DNA of 64,000 nt from Rhinopithecus roxellana (Eukaryota > Chordata > Mammalia > Primates > Cercopithecidae): contig NC_044549.1 in NCBI RefSeq assembly GCF_007565055.1, positions 65,190,882 through 65,254,881 of the forward strand, written 5' to 3'. Below are positions 12,563 through 23,905 of this stretch, in pieces. Every line of letters begins with the position of its first letter. Position 1 is the stretch's first letter. The position numbers and the translations under genes were made by a program. The notes under the pieces were generated by a model that was not told the DNA's origin, made no database searches, and was given only the letters and a program-made list of their open reading frames with translations.

Positions 12563-12589
<27 letters not shown>
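12446..12589 (+). mobile_element. Alu 3' end, sense arm of a fold-back
   Basis: CCCAGCTACTCAGGAGGCTG through CACTGCACTCCAGCCTGGGC and a 27-A tail: the right part of an Alu in sense orientation. Together with the preceding antisense arm it can pair over about 70 bp (12365-12435 with 12490-12562), leaving a loop of about 54 nt. Confidence 0.92.
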
Positions 12590-12595
<6 letters not shown>

Positions 12596-12784
12596 GCTTT
12601 CTGCTATTGACAGTTTTGCTCTTCTAACGTATCTATTCTAGGAAAAACACATAACAACAAAAACTCTCCCCAACTGATTACGGATGTTAATTTTACAATA
12701 CTAAAGTTTAAAACATGAATGGTTACTACAAACTGAAGAGTCAACTAAACCTTTGCTTTCTCAAAAGAGTTTCTTATACTTCAA

Positions 12785-12830
12785 GTATATGTGTGTGTGT
12801 ACGTGTGTGTGTGTGTGTGCATATATATAT
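12785..12830. repeat. (GT)n with flanking (TA)n
   Basis: A TGTGTGTGTG run broken once by AC, then ATATATATAT. Directly visible. Confidence 0.95.
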
Positions 12831-13329
12831 CCCTAGAATTTTTCTGTCAAAACTACACTTTTTTTCCCATTTTTGTGGCAAGGGCAGGAATCACATTCTT
12901 TGTTTTGAAATGAAGATCCCCAGGTGGTATATCTGAGGTTTGAGATAATTCAGAAAATCTCTGTGAAAAGTACAAGTTAAAAGGATTTCAATGGGGCAAC
13001 AGAAAAAACCAATGTTCTTACATAAAACATTATCAAATAGAGAAAGCTGAATTTTCAAGACTATTACACAATATCGTATTTCAAAAACTGACCACTGTAC
13101 TGGACATGCCATAGAGGAGCTGTAGCCATTAGTTATACAAAGATGTACTTGGTCTTCTCACTTAGTAACATCTCCTCTCCAATTTGGAAATAAAGAGATC
13201 ATATAAAATGACATTATTCTGAATATGGGAACAAATCATACCACTTCAATGCAGTTATCTTAATTATGTACTCAAACATTTTTAAGAGCTTTTTAATAGT
13301 CTAGATTAAAATGTCTCAGTGGTTTCTTC
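12831..13329. other. unassigned intronic sequence
   Basis: Nothing recognised. Confidence 0.5.
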
Positions 13330-13550
13330 AGCAAAGAATTTGCAGTTAGACTTCAGTGGTAATATCCACCACTCTGTGATTGAATCTCTCTGATTTTGCA
13401 CGAATTTCTCAGACACTTTGATACTTAGGATCTTAGTTTGAAAAATGAAGATAACATAACCTGTGTTAGAGGCCAGCTGAGACGGTTATATGAGAAAATA
13501 AATGCAAAGTTTTTGGAATGCAGTAGGTGCTCAATAACTGTTAGCATGTT
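13330..13550 (+). mobile_element. MIR SINE
   Basis: TTGCAGTTAGACTTCAGTGG, CAATAACTGTTAGCATGTTG and an intermediate GAAAAATGAAGATAACATAA follow MIR block order. GAATGCAGTAGGTGCTCAAT gives the 3' end. Confidence 0.8.
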
Positions 13551-13795
13551 GTTCCCCTCTCTAGGCAAAGATAAACCCTATGTCTTTTCCCAGTCACATC
13601 TGTCCAGACTTATTTGTCATCCAAGCCCAGCTAAATTATTGCTTTCTCCTTTGAGGTCTTCAGCAACTACTCTAGTTTACCTGTATTTATCCTCTTGCTT
13701 TTTATAGGCATGTCTGTCTCTCCAAGAACACCATAATTTCTATTCCGTCTCCCTAGTTAGTAGGGTAGCTGTTTAATAATACTTGTTGAATTCAA
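13551..13795 (+). mobile_element. probable L2 3' end
   Basis: TTTGAGGTCTTCAGCAACTA and the end GTTTAATAATACTTGTTGAA resemble the L2 tail. It lies directly behind the MIR. Family assignment is moderate. Confidence 0.5.
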
Positions 13796-14358
13796 CACTA
13801 GAGTTTTAAAGCTCTAGATATTTAGCATCTGTGTTTAGCTAAATATATTAGTCATTGAGACTGTTTAGAAATTTCATAAAATAGTTGCTTTTAAGACACA
13901 TGTGATTTTTGCAATGAATATAAGATGCTACACTATAAGTTGACTTCTATCAACCATAGCAATATTGAAAAATTAAAATAAATTAGCACATGCAATAATT
14001 CTCCTAACTCAACACAAAAATATTGAACACAGAATCCTTACGCTTACTCACAAATAGTTCATTTTTTTAACATTTCACCCTGCAACAACACAGTTCCAGA
14101 GTAACAGCACAGTTCACAGGTGGTAAGAACTCCTGTGATCTGGCATTCAAAGAGTACATTTGTTATATAAAAAGAAGCTAATTAGGTTTCTTTCTTTCTT
14201 TAATGGTATGATAACTCACACTGAAAATATTTTCATCAAAATAAGAGAGGGACATCAAAGATTATTTTATGAATTATCTGGAAAAAATGCTTCTCTAATT
14301 CAAATGAAATGAAGATTACTTTTTAAAGGATCAGTGATGACTCAAATATGTACAATCA
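13796..14358. other. unassigned AT-rich intronic sequence
   Basis: Nothing recognised. Confidence 0.5.
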
Positions 14359-14623
14359 GGCTGGGTGTGGTGGCTCATGCCTGTAGTCCCAGCACTTTGG
14401 GAGGCCAAGGTGGGCAGATCACTTGAGGCCAGGAGTTCAAGACCAGCCTGGCCAACACGACAAAACCCCACCTCTACTAAAAATACAAATATTAGCCAGG
14501 CGTGGTGACACACGCCTGTAATCCCAGCTGCTCAGGAGACTGAGGCAGGAGAGTCTCTTGAACCTGGAAGGCTGAGGTTGCAGTGAGCTGAGATCAAACC
14601 ACTGCACTCCAATAAATAAAAAA
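14359..14623 (+). mobile_element. AluS-type, right end truncated
   Basis: It starts GGCTGGGTGTGGTGGCTCAT and has both monomers (middle ACTAAAAATACAAATATTAG). It ends abruptly at CACTGCACTCCA and runs straight into AATAAATAAAAAAG, so the last 35 or so bases before the tail are missing. Confidence 0.95.
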
Positions 14624-14649
14624 GTATGATCATCTAAAGTTGCATATAT

Positions 14650-14820
14650 TTCATCTTATATGATACTAAAAAAAGTCTGTGAAATGGGCAATACTGATAT
14701 TGTTATTCCCAATTTTTATATGAGCAAACCAAGGCCATGAGAGATTAGGTTTTGCCTTGCCTAAAATCACACTGCTGGTTAAGTGTCAGAGTCAGGCTGA
14801 TGTCACATCCTCTTTCTAAG
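14650..14820 (-). mobile_element. MIR SINE, antisense
   Basis: TATTGTTATTCCCAATTTTT, GAGCAAACCAAGGCCATGAG, AAAATCACACTGCTGGTTAA: the reverse complement of the MIR core. Confidence 0.85.
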
Positions 14821-15616
14821 TGGGAGAAAACAGAGAAACGTCACAACCAAATTAAAGCTTAAGCTCCTGATTCCTTTTCAGTCCTGAGAAACTTCACCTA
14901 CAAAAGGTGAAAAAGACAGTATGTCCAATTTGAAAGCCATATTTAGGTATGTTCATTCTTTCAACCATTCACCCATTTATTCAACAACTCTAATTAAGTG
15001 CCTAAAAGGCTGAGTGAAAAAGGCCTGTGTTGTGACCTTCCGAATCAGGCCAACTGGTTCCTTAACCATGCAGTTCCTTGGTTTCTCTTTCTCAGCAACT
15101 AGGAATAACACCTACTGAGGAAACCCTGAGGTTTGATATAAAGACCCAAGGCAATGATAAATGAGACAAAGCTTTTAAAATGTATATGACAACACCATAT
15201 TTGGGTATAACTGGCTTCCATTAGTTATCACTTTCTATAACCCTGTGTACCTGCATGTTTCTTCAAAGTTTTGTATAATATTCTGTGGCACATTTGATGT
15301 TTGTTTAGTACCCATCTCCTCCACTAACTAGAACATAAGCTTCACAAAACCATGGACAGTTTTCCAGATCATTCTTACATCCTGAGCATAGAAAACACTG
15401 CTTTGAATATATTATATATTAAGCACACAAATAGATGTATTAAGTGATTTCAATAAGAGATCTCACTCTCTTATACCCCTATATTAATCTTACATGAGAC
15501 AAGCAATATATATCCATTGGTGGGAGATTAATATCTTAGATCCCTACTTTGCATAGTTGATTTGTTCTTCTACTATAGATCTCTTGAATCGCCAACTTAA
15601 AGCTTGAAAAGCAAAT

Positions 15617-15619
<3 letters not shown>
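14821..15619. other. unassigned intronic sequence
   Basis: Mostly unassigned. CCCATTTATTCAACAACTCT near 14970-14990 could be a short antisense L2 or MIR scrap. Confidence 0.5.

Positions 15620-15652
<33 letters not shown>
15620..15652. repeat. (A)n tract, 33 nt
   Basis: A pure A run with no obvious Alu or L1 body upstream. It may be the tail of a very short insertion or simple expansion. Confidence 0.97.
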
Positions 15653-15656
<4 letters not shown>

Positions 15657-15696
15657 CCCATAAAATATAATTGTGGAATGTAGAGAAACGCATGTA

Positions 15697-16167
15697 CAGT
15701 CAACCTTCTATATCCATAGGTTCCCCATTGGTGGATTGAACCAACTGTGGATCAAAAATATTTGGAAAAAATTGTGTCTGTACTGAACATGTATACTTTT
15801 TTCTTGTCATTATTCCTTTTATTTTTTACTTTAAGTACCGGGATACATGTGCAGAACATGCGGGCTCATTACATGGGTATACATGTGCCATGGTGGTTTG
15901 TTACCCCTATCAACCCATCATCTAGGTTTTAAGCCCCACATGCATTAGATCATTGTTCTTTAAACAATACAGTATAACAACAATTTATAAAGCATTACAT
16001 TTATTAGATATTATAAGTAACGTAGAAATGCTTTAAACTATACAGAAATGATGTACCTACGTTATATGTAAATACTATGCCATTATGTCAGGGACATGAG
16101 CATCCCTGGAGTTTGGTATCCATGAGAGTCCTGGAAACAATCCCACACGGACACCTACGGATGACTG
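15697..16167 (+). mobile_element. MER2 (Tigger-group MITE), carrying an L1 insertion
   Basis: It begins CAGTCAACCTTCTATATCCA and ends CACCTACGGATGACTG. TA flanks both sides (15695-15696 and 16168-16169). Internal ATTGTGTCTGTACTGAACAT and AACAATACAGTATAACAACA are MER2 text. Without the L1 insert it is close to the usual 345 bp. Confidence 0.9.
15820..15949 (-). mobile_element. short L1 3' end inserted in MER2, antisense
   Basis: T-rich start, then GTACCGGGATACATGTGCAG, ACATGTGCCATGGTGGTTTG and TCAACCCATCATCTAGGTTT: an antisense L1 3' UTR of about 130 bp. It is flanked by a near-perfect duplication, TCATTATTCCTTT (15807-15819) and TCATTGTTCTTT (15950-15961). Confidence 0.9.
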
Positions 16168-16169
16168 TA

Positions 16170-17297
16170 TTTACCCCTAACTTTAATACTGGGTGAGACT
16201 TACTGTGTCATGTATCTGAATTCAAAATTTTACAAACAAGCAAATGAATGTAATTTATAACTTATGGGGAATAATTAAAATTATTTTTATAATGTGACTT
16301 CTTGATAGTTTTCATGAAGTAAACCTTTAAAAACATCTAACCCAGAAAAAAAATCAACCTAATATAAAGTTTTTTGAGAAAAGAAAGTCACATATTTTAT
16401 CATTTTAACACCATACCCCAAAATAAACTAAAGCATAGTAGATGGATATAGATATTATGATAGCATCCTTGTTTCCATGGAAACATCACTATCAGTATAC
16501 CTCTGAATATGCATTTGCCTTTGCTTCTCTGGCTAAGCAAACAAGCACAAATTCATACTACTTGTTTTCTTTATAAGTTTTATCTGAGATGAAGAATAAG
16601 CAAAGAGCAAGAGTGCAATGAGTGCAATTTTGTACTTCAGAAATGCATTACACAGGATGCTGATTGACACATGGATACATTAGTAGAACCCCATCCTTCG
16701 GTACTTAAGAAGCCCTTGAAAAAGATTTCTCAGTTTAAATTTTTTAAGCGCAAAAATGTGTACAAATTAGAAAGCAATTAGGGCAACTGTGCCGATGTGG
16801 AGGGTAAAATGAGATGAAAATGAGACAAACATAAACATATTTCTATTGGAATAAATGTACCAACTTATTAAATGGGTTATATTATCCTTTGGTCCTGTTT
16901 GTTTATTGAAAATGCCAGAAATCGCAAAACTGGCAGGAGAAATGCATTCCATCAATCCTATGTATAAAATTGCTCCCTATAAAATAAATTATCTTTTGCA
17001 TTTAGCTAACATGACAAATTAGGTTACCATTCTCATAGAAAATATTTCTATACAAGTATATATTCCATAAGTTTGACTTTCTACACATAAAGGTCTCTAT
17101 GTTCCTATTCCACTCAATTTCATTTTTTTGCATAACTATTTCATAATGAGGTAGGAGGCTTTTACAGTAAAATAGATTGAAAATGGGGTTCTCCATTTAA
17201 CCTAAGTCTGCCTTCTGAAACCTCCCCTTGATACACAGAAATCTAATCATTAGAAGACAAGGTAACCTTGTAAACAAACAGGTAAGTGCATGCAAGT

Positions 17298-17298
<1 letters not shown>
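16170..17298. other. unassigned AT-rich intronic sequence
   Basis: Nothing recognised. Confidence 0.5.

Positions 17299-17388
<90 letters not shown>
17299..17388. repeat. (CA)n/(GA)n compound microsatellite
   Basis: A CA run (17299-17311) followed by about 75 nt of GA broken once by TT. Long pure tracts like this are usually length-variable. Confidence 0.98.
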
Positions 17389-17392
<4 letters not shown>

Positions 17393-17904
17393 TTTCATAC
17401 CCCATGTGCTAAGGGTTATTTATACTCATGGTGGCCCACTACCATAAATCAGTCTCTTCTATTCTTGTTAAATACCAGTATCTTTCTCTTTTTCTAGGCT
17501 AAGGACCATCACTAAACATGTCAGCTCTGCTTGCATTTGTACATACTATGGCTGCTGCTGATAATACCCTTCCTTCCTCATTTTTATCGAATAATAGCCT
17601 ATTTTATTCATATTTTAAAAATACTGTTTCATGATGGTCTTCTTCCTCTGCCTTCCACCCCAAGAAAAATAATTATTTCCTTCTAAGGTCTAGCATGTTT
17701 TTTGTTTCCTCCTTATAAATTTTGCATGCATAAAATCAATTACCTAATTTTCTCTTACACGTATTTCTAAAATCCTTGTCTTCTTCTTTACCTTATTTCC
17801 ACAATCTTAATTCAGATGCATAACCCATCTATAGGGACTGACTAACATATAAGCCCCTATGTGAGTTCCCCAATAGCTCCATGGGTGGTGCAAAGATTCA
17901 GTAA
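17389..17904. other. unassigned intronic sequence
   Basis: Nothing recognised. It is pyrimidine-rich in places. Confidence 0.5.
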
Positions 17905-18160
17905 CTATAATAATAGCTCACATTTAATTGGATCTTACTAAGTGCTAAGTACTTCTTTAAGTTCTTTGCATGAGTTAATTCATAGCATGACTCTCACAGC
18001 AAGCCTGGTAGGAGATACTTTTTTTTTTCTCTGTTTTGGAGATGAAACTGAGGCATAATCACATCAGGTGACTTGTCCAAGGTCACACAGTAAGTGACAG
18101 ATCTGGGACTTAAGCCCATACAGCATGGCTCCACAGCCCATGCCCTTAACCAATATGCTT
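17905..18160 (-). mobile_element. MIR SINE, antisense, near full length
   Basis: TAATAGCTCACATTTAATTG, GAGATGAAACTGAGGCATAA, CCAAGGTCACACAGTAAGTG, CATGCCCTTAACCAATATGC: the full MIR core reversed. Confidence 0.93.
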
Positions 18161-18600
18161 ATAGATTCAGTATCTGCCTCCAATGAGGAAATTACAAAAT
18201 AAGATCCCTGCATTCAGTTCCCCTGGATTCTATACTTATCTGCATTCAGGTTTAATCAGAAAGGCAAGTGGGAAGGCCTTGGGGTGGAAGAGAAGGAAAG
18301 AACTTCAACCTTAAGAAGGATAGTAGCAGTTTTAAGAAGGTCCTGTGTCTGGAGGAGTAAAGAGAGGCACAGACCAAGCAGTTCATCCACCAGAGACAGA
18401 GTTGTAATTCCGGAGTTCGACAGTGGGAAGCCCTGGGCAGTCCCTAGCCTGTCTGGCTTTATTCCTCCTTCTGGGCCCTGGGATCCTTTCCGTCTCACCA
18501 CCTACCTCCTGCTTCATTCCAGTGATGAGTACTCAAGTCCAAACACGCTGCTTATGCACAAACGAAAACCTGTCCTCCTGAGCAGTCTCACACTCCTCCC
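18161..18600. other. unassigned intronic sequence
   Basis: GC-richer than its surroundings. It holds overlapping open frames on both strands (up to 152 codons, running into the L2) with no domain features. It may be the 5' continuation of the L2. Confidence 0.45.
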
Positions 18601-19025
18601 ATCCAGTAGACCAACTGTGGCCAGATTCATCTTTCTTACACACTTGTTCAATCCTGCCACTCCCCTCCTTCAGTGGCTCCCCACCAGCTTTAAGATGAAC
18701 CCAAACTCTTTCACATGGCTGATGTGGTTTAGAATGATCTGAGCCCCATCTTTCTCTCTGCGCCATCTCTCCATCACCTGTGGCACACCTGCACTTCAGT
18801 CAGATGGAAGTCCTTTCTCTCTGTGGCACAGGGCACACTCACTCTTCTGTTTCTTCCTCTACTCTTTCCACCTGGCTAACTATTAATCCCTCAACTCTCA
18901 ACTTACGTGTTGTTTCCCCTAGGAGGTCTTTGTTAATAGATTCCTTATCAGAGCATAGCATTTTTAAGTACTTTGTGAGCTTCATGAGAACAAGAAACTT
19001 TTAGTCAAGACCCAATACTTAGTGG
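18601..19025 (+). mobile_element. L2 LINE 3' fragment
   Basis: CCACTCCCCTCCTTCAGTGG, CTCCCCACCAGCTTTAAGAT, GAATGATCTGAGCCCCATCT and the late block AGGAGGTCTTTGTTAATAGA follow L2 order in sense orientation. Confidence 0.83.
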
Positions 19026-19030
19026 GTGAT

Positions 19031-19500
19031 GCATCAGTTTTCCAGGAGTGCCATAGCAAAGTACCATAAACAGGGTGGCTTAAAAAAAAACAGAAATGTA
19101 TTGTCTCATCCTGGAGGCTGGAACTCTAAAATCATGGTGTTGGCAGGATCATGCTCCCTCTGACACCAGAAGGGGGATTGTTCCTTGCCTCTCTCTAGCT
19201 TCTGATAGTTGCTGGCAAATTTTGGTGTTCCTTAACTTGTAGATGCATCACTATAATCTCTGCCTCCATTGTCACATAGCATTCTCCCTGTGTGTCTCTG
19301 TGTTTACATGGATGTCTTCTTATAAGGACATCAATCACATTGGATTAGTGGCCCACCCCACTCTAGTATGGTTCATCTTAACTACTTATATCTGCAACAA
19401 CCCTATTTCCAAACTAGGTCCCATTCTGAGGCATTGGGGGAGGACTTCATCATGTCTCTTATTGGGGGGGGGGGGTGGAGGCACAATTCAACTCATAACA
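19031..19500 (-). mobile_element. MaLR-type LTR (MLT1-like), antisense
   Basis: Read backwards it begins near TTATGAGTTGAATTGTGCC and runs through GTCCTTATAAGAAGACATCC to GATGCATCTACAAGTTAAGG. It closes with the LTR end text opposite CATAGCAAAGTACCATAAAC. About 470 bp, no internal region, hence a solo LTR. A 12-G run lies at 19466-19477. The exact subfamily is uncertain. Confidence 0.68.
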
Positions 19501-20428
19501 AGTGGTGAATAATATTATGAATAAATAAAGCAAGTGAAAATGTTATGTCTAAGGTAGAAGGGGTGCTTAACAATAAAGTCTTGAGCACCTCTCACACAAG
19601 CTATTTGTGTTTCAGAGGGCCCGAGCAGTAGATATTTTCCAGAAAACTATGGGAAAGGCCTTCTGCATTTCTTCCCATAACTTTTCATCTACCTCACAAT
19701 AGACCTTCCTTGTTTACTTATAAGTTTCTAGGTCATGACATAATTTTTTTATGTCCAACAATGCTAACTTTCTAGTTTCAAGCAAATATTCTTTGCCTTG
19801 GTGTCCCCCTTCCCTACCCAAACTGGTACTTTAAAGTAAATGTGGGACAGCTTTATTTCTAATTGTCAGTTTAAGGAAGATTTGGTCTACTCCTACGAAA
19901 ATCATTTTAATTGAGGCATTTTCAGTAAAAACTTAAATTTTCTCAATTATAAACCTATCAGGTACTGGCTGAAAATGGCCTGTTTCTTTGCTGTTCAATT
20001 AAAGGACATTATCAACCATAAAATATTAATCTTAATTAAAATCCACAAATGGATAAGATTAGAAAATAGGAAATATAAATAATTATGAATGTTTTTACAT
20101 GGCACCAAAATATCTTCCCCATAATGCCGCACATCTTAATATGAAAAGATGATAAATATTTCTAGACTTGAAGGGATTACATACAGCTATCTTTCCTGAA
20201 GTCAGCAAACAGAATCACTTCAATAAAGTATTTAGTGTCTAGACAGCTACTGCGGTATTGCTCCACTGAATATCTGTCTTTCAGTATGCTTGATGCCACT
20301 AATGGCATTCATAATATTTAACGCACTAATGATATATTTCAGTTAGGAGGTTCCACCATGTTTGCAATGCAACACTTTCTAAAATTTCATAGTCTTCTGA
20401 TAATAACATATAGAAACATTGTAACTAG
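19501..20428. other. unassigned AT-rich intronic sequence
   Basis: Nothing recognised. Confidence 0.5.
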
Positions 20429-20710
20429 TTTTTTTTTTTTTTTTTTTTTTTTTTAGACAGGGTCTCCCTCTGATGCCCAGACTGGAGTGCAGTGGCAGGA
20501 TCTCAGCCCACTGCAACCTCTGCCTCCCAGGCTCAACAAACCATCCTGCCTCAGTTTCCCGAGCAGCTGGAATTACAGGTGTCTGCCACCATGCCTGGCT
20601 AATTTTTGAATTTTTTAGTAGAGATGGGTTTCACCATGTTGGCCAGCCTGATCTTGAACTTCTGACCTCAAATGATGCATGAACCTCGCCCCTTGGCCTC
20701 CCAAAGTGCT
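20429..20710 (-). mobile_element. Alu (older J/S type), antisense, 5' truncated
   Basis: A 26-T tail, then AGACAGGGTCTCCCTCTGAT, CAGTGGCAGGATCTCAGCCC, and an end at GGCCTCCCAAAGTGCT, so the first 35 or so bases of the Alu are absent. Confidence 0.95.
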
Positions 20711-21249
20711 CTTGTTTATGAAAGCCTTCTACCAGAATCAATGAAATTAAAGATAAATGCTTTAACAAGATACGTATTTAACTATGACAGTTAAACAAAC
20801 GTAGCATTACTAAGGCATGAAGTTGGAAAGCAATGCATTTCATATAGCCTCTTAATGTGTACTGCCAAATCAAATGGAACAAAAATGAAGAATAATAGTA
20901 GAAAAGAATGTGCACTATCATTAAGAATCGCAGGACAAGATAGGCATTGCTGTGGTAGCATCAGCAAACATTCTGCGTTGGTGTTTAAAGAAAGCAGATG
21001 AAAGGGTTTCACAATTTGTCTCAACTCAGTTTTTGTCAGAAATAAACCTGAAATAGGGGCTGCCATGTAGGACTTCACTGGTTGTGCACTGCACAACTCA
21101 AGAGGATATCATTCACAGGGAACAGTAATGTGAATGGCACTTGTGCAGCACTTGTCACAACCATACACAATAGCACTGCTTAAAGGCCACGTCTTTGTCC
21201 TCCTGATCCCTAGTCAAATCCATAAAGCTCAGCTGCCTGACTTCTATTA
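20711..21249. other. unassigned intronic sequence
   Basis: Nothing recognised. Confidence 0.5.
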
Positions 21250-21420
21250 CATTCATTCTTCTGGCTGTTGAGTCAGAAGAACTGGCCTTGAGTCCATGAT
21301 CTGATGCTTAATAGTTGTGTAACTCTGGGCCAGCTGCTTATTTGATGCGTGACTCAGTTTCCTCATATGTAAGATGGTAGTAATACGTACCTGAACTGCC
21401 TCAGGAGGTTTTTAAGAACC
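21250..21420 (+). mobile_element. MIR SINE
   Basis: AATAGTTGTGTAACTCTGGG, GACTCAGTTTCCTCATATGT, AAGATGGTAGTAATACGTAC: MIR core in sense. Confidence 0.88.
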
Positions 21421-21439
21421 AATAACAAAAATAGCATAT

Positions 21440-21496
21440 GTGAAATTTTATTATGCACTGGACACTGTTCTAAGTGATTTTCATGCATTAATTGTG
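21440..21496 (-). mobile_element. MIR fragment, antisense
   Basis: TTTTATTATGCACTGGACAC and TGTTCTAAGTGATTTTCATG match the reversed MIR 3' half. It lies head to head with the sense MIR just before it. Confidence 0.65.
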
Positions 21497-21581
21497 GCAG
21501 AAAAAAAGAGATGCATTTAGATAGGCAGATAGGCAAGTCTTTAGGTTTATTGAGATTGACAGGGGAATAGCTTACAATATA

Positions 21582-21618
21582 ATTTGTGTGTGTGTGTATG
21601 TGTGTGTGTGTGTGTGTA
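21582..21618. repeat. (GT)n microsatellite
   Basis: GT units with one AT interruption. Confidence 0.97.
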
Positions 21619-21665
21619 GAGAGGAGAAACTCTTTTACTAAATGCTGATATCATAAACCTTAGAG

Positions 21666-21965
21666 CTGTGCTGTCCAGTAAAGTAGCCACTAGCCACATG
21701 TGGGTACTAAGCCAGTGACATGTAACAGTCTGGATTGAGATGTGCTTTAACTGTAAAACACAAAATGGATTTCAAAGACTTAGTACAGAAAAAAAATCCT
21801 GTGAATAATTTTTATATTGAGTACATGTTAAAATAACATTGAGCTAAATAAAATATATTATTCAAGTTAATTTTACTTGTTTCTTTTTGCTTTTTTAAAT
21901 GTGACTACTGGAAAATTTTAAGTTACATATGTGACCCCACATTATATTTCTATTGGACAGTGCTA
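21666..21965 (+). mobile_element. hAT-Charlie non-autonomous element (300 bp)
   Basis: Ends CTGTGCTGTCCAG and TTGGACAGTGCTA are inverted repeats of the hAT type. Internal text TAGCCACTAGCCACATGTGG and AAGTTACATATGTGACCCCA supports it. Flanks CCTTAGAG (21658-21665) and CCTAGAGT (21966-21973) look like a decayed 8-bp duplication. I did not assign a family. Confidence 0.82.
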
Positions 21966-21973
21966 CCTAGAGT

Positions 21974-23699
21974 ATTTTGCTTCTGGAAGCCAAATACTTC
22001 TACATGCATTCCCAGAGATCAGGGTCATAGGGTATATAGTTTTTTTGAGTCAGACTGACAGATTTGCATTCTAGGACATGTCAATAAATTTCTCCCTAAT
22101 ATCTTCTGTACAAACTTTCCATATGAGGTCTTATTATATATGAATGTAATACAAAGTAGTTGAAAAGTTCAAACATGTTTTTCTTTCTTTTGTTTCATTT
22201 ACAACTATTTCACAGATGCGTATTCATCAGTCTCCTAGCAGTGTACAGATGGCACACTTCAATGTGGTAAATGGAGGAATGCCTGACAATGAGAAAGATA
22301 TAAAGCAGCCAACAAGAATGATATAGTATTGCAAGGCTGGTGACAGTGGGGAACCATCACCATACTTAGGCTTGAACAGTAAGGAGAAGAGATGTTCCCA
22401 GAACCCAGAGAGGGCAGCTGTACAGAAAGGGGTACTGTTAGGAGCTGTGGCCTCCAGTAGGAGGATGACTGAACAACATATGGTGATCCAGTGGGGAGGA
22501 AGCCAGGGGAACAAATATCCTGACCTTTTCTCTTCCCACTCTCCAATTTCCTGCCATTGCCTCCCATTAGCTAAAACCACCCAAAAGCCAGAAGGCAAGA
22601 GATGTAGTCCATATGGGTCCCCTGGGACATATGGCAGGGTGGAAGGTGGATCTGGAAGAAATAGATGGAACACATCTAGCCCAACATGCATTTGTCACTG
22701 GTCGAAAAGATGGCTCTTGTCAATTAAGTGAATGAAAGGAAAGAGCAATTGCATGGAAAATAAGACCTACTAAGATGCTCCCCAGAATATGTCAAGTTGA
22801 ATTTAGTTAACAGGTCTAGGACTTTCTTTCTGATTTCAGTGATGGCATGGTGATACCCTCACCACCTGTCTTATTTTCAAGTTTAAGATTTACCATTAAC
22901 TCTCTCACACAGGACAAATGACATAATATGCAGTGTTACCATCCCCGAGGTGGAGAGTTCATAAGGGCCTGCTCTGTTCTAGGTTACTAAGAGCAAGGGC
23001 AGGACTCACCTGGATGCCAAGTTAAAACTGCTCTATGTAAAAACATGAACCATTTTTAAATAAGCAGATAAAAACAATCTTTAGTAAGTCAATGTTTTTC
23101 AGCTACTAGGGGAATAACTCATTCTGGCAGACCCATCAGGATGCAGCACAGCTTAAAATTGGATGATCCATGTAGACCATTGCCTGATGTCATTTTACGG
23201 ATGAGGCACTCAGCTGGGAACATCTGCTTTAAGATTTTCCAGGTTAAAGCTTTGTCTTCTATGCTACATGCAACAGAACTCTAAGGTTTTTAGCCAAGTA
23301 TGGATACACTTGCTCAATATGTTTCATGGATTTCCCATGGGTAGGGGAGCCCAGTGTCTAGTTGAGAACAGGAGTATAATTTCATCTTATTGGTGTTTAC
23401 ATCCATTCTGAACACAAATTTTATGTTATATATGTTGCCCAACAAGATACACAAGTAGATGTTTCTTTTAACCAACAACATAGAGTAAAAGCAGAACTGC
23501 TAGACACTAGGGGCTTTATCTCATGACACTATGTAGATAACGTGATTAAGACACTTGTCTTGGTCTAGAAAATAAAAGAGACTATGATAATGTAAACATG
23601 AACTCACTCTTCATCATTATTCTCCAAAATGTGTATTATTTTAGTTCATGTCATCACAAAGCAAACAACTCAGAAATATCTGACAAGTATGTAGTGTGT
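21974..23699. other. unassigned sequence with a GC-richer block at 22220-22700
   Basis: The block at 22220-22700 is purine-rich on the plus strand. It contains overlapping frames of 100-154 codons on both strands, which is composition rather than coding. It reads like an old repeat fossil that I cannot name. The remainder shows nothing. Confidence 0.45.
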
Positions 23700-23905
23700 A
23701 GAGTGTAGTAACACTAGCTCTAAAGACAGAATGACACCTGCTAACCTGAGGAACTTATAAATTATTTAGCTTGCCTATACACAACTCACGTTTCAACTAT
23801 AAAACAAGGAGAACAACGTTGCATACATTCCTTGGGTTGTGAAGATAATGAAATAACATACACAGAGACAGGATAAATATTTGCTATTATTATAAGGTAT
23901 CAGCC
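23700..23905 (+). mobile_element. probable MIR SINE
   Basis: GAACTTATAAATTATTTAGC, TCAACTATAAAACAAGGAGA, TTGTGAAGATAATGAAATAA and GGATAAATATTTGCTATTAT follow MIR order. Confidence 0.68.

Noticed and set aside
18284..18742. 152-codon plus-strand frame
   Set aside because: It runs into an L2 fragment and overlaps equally long frames on the other strand; a composition effect.
22227..22731. Three overlapping frames of 102-154 codons
   Set aside because: Both strands are open at once, with no motif; consistent with a GC-richer non-coding block.
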